47,352 nucleotides of DNA from Chara braunii. Lineage: Eukaryota > Streptophyta > Charophyceae > Charales > Characeae. Position 1 is the first letter of the stretch. Each line of letters opens with the position of its first letter. A program made the position numbers and the translations under genes. The stretch spans positions 967,705 to 1,015,056 of the forward strand of contig BFEA01000357.1 of the NCBI GenBank assembly GCA_003427395.1. Reading direction: 5' to 3'. This document shows positions 20,367 through 30,439 of this stretch, piece by piece. The notes under the pieces were generated by a model, which saw only the letters and a program-made list of their open reading frames with translations, did not search any database and was not told where the DNA came from.

Positions 20367-21624
20367 TGTTACACGCCCAGTTCGGCGATGTACATACAAA
20401 ACCGAGGATCTGCAATGTGATAAAAAGGACTGAATGGACAATGCAGTGCAAGTGGAATCTCAACAAGCAATGTGCACATACAAAATGGTGCTTATCGCGC
20501 AGGGAAGACTTAGATACAAATCCTGACCTGATCGGGACTGACCCCTTTTTTTTGTAGTGCAAGATAGCGAAGCAGAATGCTATAATACTAATGACTAGCC
20601 CAATCAATGTCTCAGTGCAGACCAAACATACATCATGCTCATCACAAGGTGTGAAGGAGCCTGGCGCTATACAGAGGAAGGAAGCGCCAGGTCCATACAT
20701 ACACAGACGAAGAGGAGGGGATCAAACAAAGAAGAGGGGGGAGAGATGGGAATGTCGTCAACATCAAGTCTTTGTCACAAGTCCCAAATAATCCCTCGTC
20801 GAAATGTCTGAAGCCCGAATGTCGAGTCTGGATCTCTCGTAGTCTGCTGATGCAGTGAAGTCAGATAATGAGAGGGTGAGAGGGAGATGGTGGACTGAGA
20901 GGAGGAAAAATAATAAATCTCTCTCTCTTACGAGCCAGGTACTAACCTGTGAAGTTGGCGTTGTGATGCAGGTACCTCGAAGACGAAGCTAGAGCAACGG
21001 CGCTGCAAGTAAGTATCCCTGGCCTCCGCCCAATCTCTCTCTCTCTCTAGCACTACTCTAGCTATGGCGCCCAACGCTGAAGACTACACCTAACGCTACT
21101 AGCGCCCAGCGCTGAAGACCACTGATAACGCTACCACTACTCCTGCAGCATTCCTCCAGAGTGCTGCTGCCGAATCCTGAAGACTACTTACTGCCTCCTG
21201 CCTCCCCGTGAAGTGCATGGGAAGTTCCTATGTACTACCTCGGCCTGCCTCCTGACTGCCTCCGACTGCCTGCAGTTGCAGAGCGGGCAGTCACGGAGGC
21301 TGCTCTTGCCAATGCCGAACTGAGCCAGGGGCTGGCGCTGCAGCTGTCGAGGGAACAGGCCAAAAATAGCCTGTTCCCAAAACCCTGGTTCGATGCCTGA
21401 GTTTCTGGGCACGTCGGTCTGATGACAGACCGAAAATGGCCCTTCGCTTCAGGCTAAAAAAGCTACCATTTTTAGTCTGAAACGACATAGGGTCTGTAGG
21501 CCCCTGTTTTTCAGGCTTTCGAGCTGAACAGGCACGGGGCCTGTAGGCCTTGGTTTTCAGGCTTTCAGCTTGAGGGACCCAAGGCCTGGAAAATGGCCCT
21601 CGTGTGCAGGTGCAGCATGTAACA
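20367..21624 (-). repeat. 5' LTR of the third gypsy element, 1258 bp
   Basis: On the - strand it opens TGTTACATGC and closes GTGTAACA; TGTTACA and TGTAACA are perfect 7-bp inverted ends. A primer site follows directly. Bases 20835-21624 match the LTR at 9404-10196 in inverted orientation; the last ~470 bp are absent from that copy. A 9-bp perfect hairpin (CCTGGCGCT at 20660 with AGCGCCAGG at 20683) lies within it. Confidence 0.75.
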
Positions 21625-22018
21625 TCGAGCACCCTCTAGCAGTACCAAACAGTCAGAGGTTCCTCGTTTGGAGTGCCAACTGCACTCTTATGGGGGCCGC
21701 TCGGTTTGGGATGTATGTGTTGCCTGCTGGCGATGATGGATGGTCGTCGGAGTGTCTCCCTGGCACAGCGGTGGTGGGAACCAACAGTCTGCGAGGTTCA
21801 ATTGTGATGTGAGTAGGTCATGTTTTGCTTTGCTCCATGTTGGATGTGTAGACTGTCTTGTCTGCACTCTGCCGCTGGCTTGCTGCCCGTGCCACTTGCT
21901 TTGCAGGTCGTCCTCGCTGCTCTGCTGCCCTGTCGGCGCTGCCGCCTATCCACGGGCCATGCCTCCCGTGTGTTTTGGTCGCATGCCTGGTCTGGTGCCC
22001 TTGTGGTGGTGCCTCGCG

Positions 22019-22270
22019 CTTCACTGCACGGTTGCTGAGCTGCTTGTCTGCGTGCCCTGTCGGCCTTCAGTGTCCTTTGCTTGCATGCCTTGTAGTTTGG
22101 TTGCCTTGTTGGTAATGCCTTGTGCTTCACTGCACGGTTGCCGAGCCGCTCGTCTGCTTGCCCTGTTGGCCTTCTGCGTCCTTTACTTGCTTGCATGCCT
22201 TGTAGGCTGGTCGCCTTGCGCTTCACCGTACGGTTGCCGAGCTGCTCGTCCGCTTGCCCTGTCGTTCCTT
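22019..22270. repeat. Three tandem ~100-bp repeats
   Basis: Units begin at 22019, 22125 and 22221 with CTTCACTGCACGGTTGC and contain GCTTGCCCTGT. Periods are 106 and 96 bp and the third unit is partial. The open frames across them look like by-products of the repeat. The rest of 21625-22400 holds no gene I can support. Confidence 0.85.
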
Positions 22271-22423
22271 GCAGTCGTCTTTGGTGATAAGCAGTTGGGC
22301 TCCCTTTACTGCGTTGCCTGGTGCTCCGCAGGGTTGCTGCCCGCCGCTATGTCCCGCTTGGGGACAATCTGTTTAACATGGGTCAAAGGGTTCATGACCC
22401 AAACCAAATACGGAGATTCCGCA

Positions 22424-22477
22424 GATTGTCGAGGGTTCAGCCTCCTGATGAGTCGGTGCAACTCCGACGAAACAATC
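22424..22477 (+). ncRNA. Hammerhead ribozyme, type III, complete
   Basis: All parts of a self-cleaving hammerhead are present in order. Stem III 3' strand GAUUGU (22424-22429) is followed by cleavage-site C (22430). Stem I is GAGG/CCUC (22431-22434, 22441-22444) with loop GUUCAG. Then come CUGAUGA (22445-22451), stem II GUCGG/CCGAC with loop UGCAACU, GAA (22469-22471), and stem III 5' strand ACAAUC (22472-22477). Stem III has six Watson-Crick pairs. Cleavage would fall between 22430 and 22431 after a GUC triplet, the favoured one. Open stem III makes it type III, the form found in plant retrozymes and some viroid-like RNAs. Flanks match the units at 40.6-41.1 kb for about 75 bp only. Confidence 0.93.
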
Positions 22478-22483
22478 TTGTTA

Positions 22484-22990
22484 TCATCAGTTTTTAATTT
22501 TTTCGGTCTTATGATTTTTTTGGGACTTGTATTTTTTCCTGTTTGCTTGTTCGGTGCGCTTTGTATGTTGTCTGCCCTCCTGCCTGCTTAATGTGCTTGT
22601 GTGTCGTTTGCCCTTCCACCTCCCCTGCGCCCTCCGACCTTTGTCCTTCGCTGTTGCTTGTCATCCCATGCCTTATCATGTCATGCCTTTTCATTGCCTG
22701 CTTGGTGTCGTTGTGTGTCATCTGTTCTCCCGCCTCCCCCATGCCCTCCATCCTATGTGGGACTTGGAAAACTGGTTGTGGTTAGCAACGGATGTATGAG
22801 GTAACTTCAGAGAAGTAAAGTGGCGGCAGTGGTTTGCCCATTTGCTTTGTTTGCGTGTGGCCTGTCATTTTAAGTTGGCAAGGTAGCATGGATGGGTGGC
22901 AGTTAAAACGACACGTGATGGGTTATGAGTGGACCTGGTGTACCACTGAAAAAGTGGAGTAGCATGGCGGATGCGCCGTGAGATCATTTC
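22484..22990. other. Pyrimidine-rich sequence without a gene
   Basis: C/T-rich DNA with recurring words such as CTTGTGTGTC and TGCCTGCTT. The open frames are compositional. Nothing else is seen up to the CA repeat. Confidence 0.5.
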
Positions 22991-22995
22991 TGAAC

Positions 22996-23020
22996 ACACA
23001 CATACACACGCACACGCACA

Positions 23021-23080
<60 letters not shown>

Positions 23081-23178
23081 AACATACGCGCACACACACA
23101 CACACATACACACACACACACACACACACTTCATTTTTTTTTCTTTTTCTAATCAATCAATCAATCAATCAAACACAG

Positions 23179-23211
<33 letters not shown>

Positions 23212-23216
23212 ATGTG

Positions 23217-23265
<49 letters not shown>
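22996..23265. repeat. (CA)n, (TCAA)n and poly-A tracts
   Basis: A CA repeat (22996-23130), a T-rich spacer, TCAA repeats (about 23150-23210), then about 45 A (23221-23265). The same order of CA and TCAA tracts recurs inside the TIR element at 25.5-26.0 kb. Confidence 0.95.
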
Positions 23266-23267
<2 letters not shown>

Positions 23268-23270
23268 TGA

Positions 23271-23616
23271 AGAAAAAAAAAGCAATTACCTTGGCAAAAT
23301 TTTTAGGACTCCGACTCCATATCAGTCACGAAAGAAATGAAAACAAAATATTCCTGCTTTTCTTTTATTTATGTTTATGTTTTTTTTCTTAACCGATTTT
23401 CGTTTTTTATTTTTTATAAATCCTAAATAAACTTTAATGAAGTTGAATTCAAAAAAAAGAAACCCCCTTTTTTTTCCACTTATTTTTTGACCCCCCAAAA
23501 AAAATTCAAAATATCGGGATGCAAACTAGGCCTGGCGGCCGTGGCGGTCAAATTGGCCAGCGATGCCTGCGGCCTAGGCCGCAGGTCTCACACAGGTGGG
23601 CGCACATCCCACTGAC
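23271..23616. other. AT-rich sequence without a gene
   Basis: A/T-rich with short homopolymers, then a GC-rich stretch from 23520 (GGCGGCCGTGGCGG). It ends where the long repeat begins. No feature is recognised. Confidence 0.5.
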
Positions 23617-25212
23617 GTTGTCGTACAAAATACCCTTACAAGGGAATGCGACGTGTTTTTTGCAAGTCATGCCAGTGTCGTCTCGTTCGTTTAACGACGC
23701 GCGCTGGGTATCGACGGCGAGGTGCAACCATGCGCAGCCTAGGCGTGTGTGGCATCGTGGGCCAGCGGAAGCACACGGCCCTTCGTTGCTTTGCTTTTTG
23801 TGACTGTGCGTTTATTCTTATTTTTATATATTATTCTTTTTTTTTCTTTTTCCTACTTTTATTTTTACGGACGTCTTTTGCTCGCAATGCTTGGTGATCG
23901 ATTTCAATGGGTCTGACTCGGCTACCACTCTGTTCCACCTGGGTGGCCGCTACTGCAGTCGAGGCCCTTGAGCACGCGCCGCTTTCGGCGGGGTGGCTCA
24001 GGTTCCTGCGTATTCTGGATGCTGACAAAATTCCTCTATCCTACCCACGTTGAAACATGGACCGAAGAGGTCAACGTGTGGGACTGTGGTCGGATCCGTG
24101 GCCGTGGTTTCCCTTGCTTCCCAATTTAGAGAACGCCCGCAACCAAAAAAGAGGTCGGGAATTGGGGAACAGGCCTATGGGACTGCAACCCGGGGGTGGG
24201 AGGACTCACTGCAGGTGCACCGTCCTGGCCATGATCTGCGGTGAGAAGCATGAGTTAAGCGTGCCTGCTCGGTCCCGCAAAACAGTGGACTGCCCTTGGG
24301 CACAGGGGGGGCACCCGTCGGAAGCCGCGGTGGCACAACTATTCACATGGGACTCCCCTCCACTTAGGTCTTCGAAGTCTCATTTCAATAGTTGTTGCTA
24401 CCATCAGAAACAACATCGGGCACTTGCTTCAACTAGGCTCGCACTGCAGGCTACGCAGCAAGCCTTCGCCCTCGCTGCTCGTCGCAGCGCCGTAGTTGCC
24501 ACCATGGTCGAGTACAGGTCGTGCGCTCCAGGCGCTGCCCATTTTTTCGGAGCTGGTTGATTCGGCAGGAGAGCTCTCACATACTCCTCAATTGATTTCC
24601 ACTTCCATAACCACTGTCCTGCTGCCGGTATCGACCGAACGTCGGCGTGGTGACTGGGTTGGCACGCAGCTTGGCACCGATCGGCAGTACGGAGGTAGAA
24701 AGGGAAGAAATTGACCCAGGCGCAATATCGCGCCAGGTACATTTCATAACGGAAATGGCAGAGTGACGACTTGGGCGTAGTTAGAGGAGCATATATCTCG
24801 CTCGATCCTTAGCGGAATCGAGCGAGGGAAGAGGCGATTTTGGGGTTTTTACCCCAAGCGAACTAGATGGCGACGTTAAAAATGGCAGTAGAGTAGGAGG
24901 TTAGTCTGTATGTGAGAAATGAGTTGTGTGAAAGCATCGGGGAGGAGCGATGGAGGGAGTAAAGACTCGTTATCTCGGTCATTTCTAAACCGTTTTGGGT
25001 TGTGTAACACTCCGTACGAATACGGGGCGGCCGTACGGCCCATACGGCCGTACGTACGGCCCCCCAGGCAGCCGTACGGACCGTACGTACGGTCGTATAA
25101 GCCGTTTCGGCGGCCCTCCCGGGTGGGTCTCTAACATGTGACGAGGTGGGGGGGGTGTGCATGTCGGGGGTTACCCCCCAAAGTAAAGAAAAAAAGAAAA
25201 AAAAAAAAAAAA

Positions 25213-25402
25213 NNNNNNNNNNNNNNNNNNNNNNNNNNNNNNNNNNNNNNNNNNNNNNNNNNNNNNNNNNNNNNNNNNNNNNNNNNNNNNNNNNNNNNNN
25301 NNNNNNNNNNNNNNNNNNNNNNNNNNNNNNNNNNNNNNNNNNNNNNNNNNNNNNNNNNNNNNNNNNNNNNNNNNNNNNNNNNNNNNNNNNNNNNNNNNNN
25401 NN
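25213..25402. other. Assembly gap of 190 N
   Basis: A run of Ns between a poly-A tract and a TTGTGGGGG-GATT repeat. The true length and content are unknown; the simple repeats on both sides probably caused the gap. Confidence 0.98.
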
Positions 25403-25430
25403 TTGTGGGGGTCGGGAAAAAAAACAAAAA

Positions 25431-25431
<1 letters not shown>

Positions 25432-25473
<42 letters not shown>

Positions 25474-25486
25474 GATTCATTGATTG

Positions 25487-25537
<51 letters not shown>

Positions 25538-25805
25538 CGGGAGGGTCGGCCCGCTCCGCCCCCACCACCCCCACACACACACGCACATGCACACACACAC
25601 ACACGTCGCGCACGCATACACACGCACGTCGCGCACGCACACACACACACACACACACGCACACACACACACACACACGCGCGCGCGCGTGAACACACAC
25701 ACACACACGCACACACACACACACATACACACACGCACACACACACACACGCAAACGCACACACACGCACACACACACATTCTCTCTCTCACTCTCTCTC
25801 TCTCT

Positions 25806-25858
<53 letters not shown>

Positions 25859-25930
25859 GCGCGCGCACACGTATGCTCGCTGCGCGCCTATGCGCGCATT
25901 TTTTTTATTTTTTTTTTCAATCAATCAATT

Positions 25931-25964
<34 letters not shown>

Positions 25965-26035
25965 GCATCAATCAACAAAGAATCAATCAGTCAATCAATC
26001 AATCAATCAATCAATTAATCAATCAATCAATTTTT
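25432..26035. repeat. Simple repeats inside element F
   Basis: In order: (GATT)n 25432-25538, CA/CG-rich repeat 25568-25779, (CT)n 25780-25855, and (TCAA)n 25918-26035. The GATT and TCAA tracts are complementary in sense (GATT reads AATC on the other strand), so the arms could pair. Confidence 0.95.
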
Positions 26036-28596
26036 ATTTCTTTATTTTGTTTTTATTTTTTTCCGTTTTAATTATTTTTATTTTTTTAAAATATAAAAAA
26101 AAAACAAAAAAAAAATAAAAAAATATGGGGGTGTAAAGAAGGAAAAGCTTTACATCCTTTTATTTTTTAATTTTTTTTTTCGTTTTTTTTTGGGAGGGGT
26201 TTCGTCAGTTTGTACGGAACTGTACATACGGTCGTACGACTGTACGTACGGCCGTACGACAGAAGCCCCGTACGACGTACGGGGTGTTAAACAGGTTTTG
26301 GGCGATCCAAGATGCGAAATGGAGGGTTTGAGGTAAGGCGAATGTGGTGGTAACATTACTTTTAGCACTACGTTGTTAGGTTGGCCAGGGTGAGTACTAC
26401 AGTCTGCGACCGGGAAGAGGGAGTTGTTTTATGAAATATCAACGTATTTTTACGTATTCTAGCGAAAAATTCATTCGTTCATTTTTCTTGCGAATAGTGT
26501 GTATTGGGGCGTAGCCCACGGCTGCGGCTTCAACTCGCTGTCTCCTTCGTATTCACCTACTTAGTCATCATGGTGATTACATGCATTAAGGAGCGGAAGG
26601 AGAGCGAGTGGGAGGTGGCGATCGGGGGCAAGAAAGAAGAGAGGGAGATTGACAATTTATGCAATTTCGTACGGATCCGGCCGAATGAAGAATGTAGATC
26701 GGGACTTACACATAGGGTGGCCTCGATATTGAAGTTAGAATCAATAGAGAGTTAGTAGAGAGAAAGTTAGAAGAAAAGTAGTGTGCGTGGAGGTGTAGGG
26801 ATGCCCGATATGATAGGAGAGAGCTTCGATCTTTCGCCCGATTCTCTATAGTTGAATCGGGCGAAGTAAAGTGTTGAGATGGGGTTTTCGGGCGATGCGA
26901 ACATTATGGCGGTGTTAGTTTCACCTATAAATTGGTGGTTTGGCTGGACTCGATGTTGAGGCCTACGCTTAGGAAGGAGACTTTATTATGGCAATGTATA
27001 TTTCCGCGTTTTAGCGGAAGATTCATCCTGATTTTGTACATCCTATCGATGGAAGTAGCGTGAGGCAACCTGCGGATGAGACTTAGTTGTGGGCGATGTG
27101 TTGCTCATCCCTAAGGAACACTCTCTTCCTATCTCTCCGCACGTTTAGTTTAATGGCAATGTATGGTTGCATGTTTTAGCAGTAGATTCTTTCTATTTTG
27201 TTTGTTCTATTGATAGGAGTAGTGTGAGGCCAGGCGCGGGGTCGGAGATTATCCTGATTGGTTGGTGCATGTTATGGCGAGTAAGAGATAGAGAGATACG
27301 TACCTACTTGTTGTGTCAGTCATCCGTCACGACCTGCACGGAGACCTTTCTTCCCGTAGCAAAGTCCAACTTGTGTTTCGCGGCAGGGCTTGGATTATGT
27401 TCTTTCCTGTTTCCCACCGCATATTATGCCCTGCTGTTGTCGGTGTTATGCCTTGCTTTGCACACTGAAATCGTTGTGTTCTCCCGGTACAACTCGTTGC
27501 TAGGTTAGTTGTGCTACTTTAAGAGCCTCTGGTTCGCTACTGATAATGAATCTGTTACCAAACAGTGATTTATGATGCATCTGCTGAATTGCGGCTGCAA
27601 GTAATCCTGTTCAGTCGGACATTGATCATCGTTGGGCGGGGGCAGTAGAGGCTGGTGGTACCGCTGTGTAGCCAAGCAGCGGTGTTGTTTGTGGTGATCA
27701 ACTAGGGAGAAGCTGCAACTGTTGTTTACCGACCCTACTTCATTACTAAGCTTTGATGGGTGAAGCTGCTATCGACCTCCGAGTCAAAGATTGTTGGGCG
27801 TGCTAGTGTGTGGTCAAAAATCCGTCTGTACACGTGTTTGTTGCGTATCATTAAGCAACTATTCACACCTTATTCTTATTGAAGTGTATTGCACTCTTCA
27901 ACTAGAGCATAAGAGTGTGCTCTATACGAACACAATCAGATAAGGTTGCGTAGCGGAGGTTTTATCAAGGGACCGACGTCATGGTTCGAGGGAGTGTTAA
28001 ATCTGCGAGAGGAGAGTTTTTGCCGCGACTCGGAAAGTCGTCAGGGAGTCAACAACTTCAGTTTCACCAAGTTGTTGCGGTGTTCTGGCTGCCATTGCGG
28101 GGCCCTCAGACGCATCAAGGGAACAAGGTCCTTTCCTGAGAGTTGAGTTTGTCCCTCTCGTGTATCTCGACAGTCTGAAACCCCTCCTTCTGCCCTTCTC
28201 GCTCTAAATCCTGGTTACGAGAGGAAAAAGGCAGGCGGTATTGCAACCCGTAGGACCGCACCAAGACTCTGTGGGGAGTCCATCCACCAATTGCGGGAGC
28301 TCTGCCGGAACTCAGGAGGAGTTCTGGAGGTAGGGAAAAGTCAGGTATACCTTTTCTGTCTGTATGAACCCACTACTTTCCTGTTTGACTATCTCCCTCT
28401 AGCTTTGACTATTATATGGACGTGTTCCCTTATAACTTTGCTTTCTTTTCAGGACTCAATCAGACTGAATAGAAAGAACGTGTGAGAGTGCAGCTTAAGT
28501 TTCCTCTTTATGTTGACTGAAAGCAGATTAAGGGATTAACTGGGGGAAGGTGGGAAGAAGGCAGTTTTGCATGTGTCTGATCGGGTCAACCAAGGA

Positions 28597-29350
28597 CTGG
28601 GCATTGTTTCTAAGCAGAATGGCCTAGGGCTATGATTATTTGGCTGTTTTCTGAAGGACCAGACATTGTTTCTAAGTTAAATGGTCTGGTTGCCGTGTTT
28701 ATTTTTAAGGGTTTGCCTGGTTTATCTTTGGGACCAAGCATTATTTCTAAGCTGAATGGCTTGGTGTGTCTATTTCTTTTGGGGTATCTGACTGAAGTTG
28801 GGCTGAGGGATCCAACTTCATTATTTGAATGATTTGGGGATAGGCTGAACATTGTTTCTAAGCTTAATGATTCAGCTTCTTGTTTTATTTCTGAAGGAGG
28901 ATTTTTTACCTAAGGCTAAGCATTGTTTCTAAGTTGAAAAGTTCACACATAAGAATAAACTAAGTATAACAGAAAATACTTTATTTATATTTGCATGTGA
29001 ACTGGCAGTTGGATATTGTTTCTAAGCTGAATGGTCCAGCGCTAAGCCATATCACTGAAAAAATAAGGAAAACTACATAATATAATTGAAAGTAATCTGG
29101 GCAAGCTAAGCATTGTTTCCAAGCCGAATGGCTCAATCCCCTGCCCATATTTTTATTTCTTTTTTAAAACAAAGTTGAAAATTATTAAAATTTGGATATT
29201 AAATAGTGTAGGGTTACTAGGCATTCTTTCTAAGCAGAATGATATAATCATATGACCAAGGAAGAGAAAAGTAGTTGTGCAACATGTTCAAATATATCAT
29301 AAGGCATGCTAGACATTGTTTCTAAGTTGAATGGTCTAGCACCATGCCAT
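28597..29350 (+). repeat. Hairpin array with a constant loop, copy 1, nine units
   Basis: Nine units at roughly 70-110 bp spacing share CATT-GTTTCTAAGCTG-AATG. CATT and AATG pair and the 12-nt GTTTCTAAG-type loop is nearly invariant. In five units the outer arms differ from unit to unit yet pair within the unit around a single bulged base: ACCAGA/TCTGGT (28658), ACCAAG/CTTGGT (28733), GCTGAA/TTCAGC (28844), GTTGGA/TCCAGC (29007), TGCTAGA/TCTAGCA (29306). The first unit pairs with one G-U. Unit five (28913) is damaged and unit eight (29214) pairs poorly. I know no named RNA family with this arrangement. Confidence 0.85.
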
Positions 29351-29622
29351 ATGTAAGTTGGGTATAAGAGATAAATCATCTAAGGGTTTTATGAACTAAT
29401 CTATGAGGATTTGACTTGGGGACTGGTGAGAGTACTTGCCAATGTGGTTTGACCTTGTATGTGGCTGAGTGAGATCACTACTTCGTCTGAGTTTCGGTTT
29501 GATAGGTAGTTGCTTTAGTTGCTCGCCATGTGCTAGAGCTATAGGAGTTAGTTCAATTTCTGCATTTTCTTAGCTAACTTTTTCTTACTTATATCAATTC
29601 TTTCATTTCTGGGATCATTTTT

Positions 29623-30200
29623 TACTTGGCTTTGTATAAATTTTGGTAAGCTACTTTGTATATGGGAAGTGCTCCCGAAATTTCTACAAATCAAGGAGTT
29701 AGTCAAATCTTACTTTCAAAGTTTAACTTTTTGTCTTAGTTTTATATCTGGCTTAGTAAACTCTGGAATTTATTTTTTTTTCAAGGGAAAGTGCTGCCCA
29801 TTTTTTGTTAATTTAGGGATATAGATAAAATTTGACTTTGAAAAGTGAAGATTTTTTTATATTTTGAACTTAGCTTTGTATAAATTTTAGAAAGCTATTT
29901 TCTTCACGGGAAGCGCTGCCGAAATTTTTACAATAAGAAGTTAGTTAATTTTTTTTTTGATAGAACTTATTGTCTTATGTTTGAGTTCATATCTGAGTCA
30001 CTATGAATCTGGGAAGTCTACTTCTCTAAAGAAAACGCTGCCCAATTTTTTACTAATTAAGGGAGTTAAACAAAATTTGACTTTCTCAAGTTATGGATTA
30101 TTTTTATTCTCATATTCGAGCGAGTATAAATTCTGGGAAAACACTTTTCCTATTGGAAGCGGTGCTGAAATTTTCTTAGCTTAAAGAAGTTACTAGATTA
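29623..30200 (+). repeat. Degenerate ~125-bp tandem repeat, five units
   Basis: Units start near 29625, 29750, 29870, 29993 and 30116. Each has a TATAAATTTTGG-like start, a GGGAAGYGCTGCC block, then AAATTTTTACTAATTAAGG and AGTTAGACAAAATTTGACTT. Units differ considerably, so the array is old. It is repeated in the second copy at 46280-46850. Confidence 0.8.
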
Positions 30201-30439
30201 TATTTTGACAGGTGTCGATTTCGATGATCCACTCTGTATAGAGGAGGTTCTGTTGTAAGTCTACCTTTTCGTGGGCACTGAGAGGTATTTTTAGACTTAG
30301 TTATCAGGAAAATCTTGAGTGCGAATGTGCTATGGAGATTCATTTCTCATATACTGATAGTCAAACCTTGGGAATTGATCTGTCTTGTGTTACACGTCTT
30401 TTGTTGATTGATTTGATTCAAGATTAGACTAGTTTCAAC

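Larger units (their letters stand above)
17570..21624 (-). mobile_element. 5' half of a Ty3/gypsy element: LTR, primer site, leader, gag
   Basis: Right to left: LTR 21624-20367, 2-bp spacer, primer-binding site (20351-20364), ~870-bp leader, gag from 19483, early pol to about 17570. The remainder is absent. The LTR family also occurs at 9404-10196 in opposite orientation, behind a chromodomain-like tail, so the two are most simply halves of two separate copies. Confidence 0.75.
25000..26294. mobile_element. TIR element F, hAT-like, about 1.3 kb with a gap
   Basis: The left end TTGTGTAACACTCCGTACG and the right end (reverse complement CTGTTTAACACCCCGTACG) are inverted repeats, with further matching GTACGGGGC inside. 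The flanking 8-bp duplication GTTTTGGG is exact (24992-24999, 26295-26302). In the second copy of the host repeat the site is empty, with one GTTTTGGG at 42956-42963. The subterminal regions are full of CGTACGG/CCGTACG palindromes. The interior is simple sequence and 190 Ns, with no transposase. Confidence 0.93.
23617..30439 (+). repeat. Long noncoding repeat, copy 1
   Basis: Aligns in direct orientation with 41579-47085 from GTTGTCGTACAAAATACCC through TAGACTAGTTTCAAC. Without the 1.3-kb TIR insertion at 25000-26294 both copies are about 5.5 kb. Most differences I read are single substitutions, many C/T or G/A. No conserved coding frame is seen. Both copies contain a hairpin array and a ~125-bp tandem array. 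The copy continues past 30439, but the partner is interrupted there and then the window ends. It may be a very long LTR, or half of a segmental duplication. Confidence 0.85.

Noticed and set aside
22865-23340. Cys-Val, Thr-His and poly-Lys open frames
   Set aside because: Translations of CA repeats, TCAA repeats and poly-A.
24050-24740. Several open frames in the long repeat, also near 42015-42735
   Set aside because: Both copies have them, but frames and lengths differ and no motif is seen; more likely chance openness of GC-rich repeat.
25600-25780. CRISPR-like array
   Set aside because: Simple dinucleotide repeats without spacers.
24863-25924. 353-residue open frame on the - strand
   Set aside because: Runs through simple repeats and 190 Ns; no domain.
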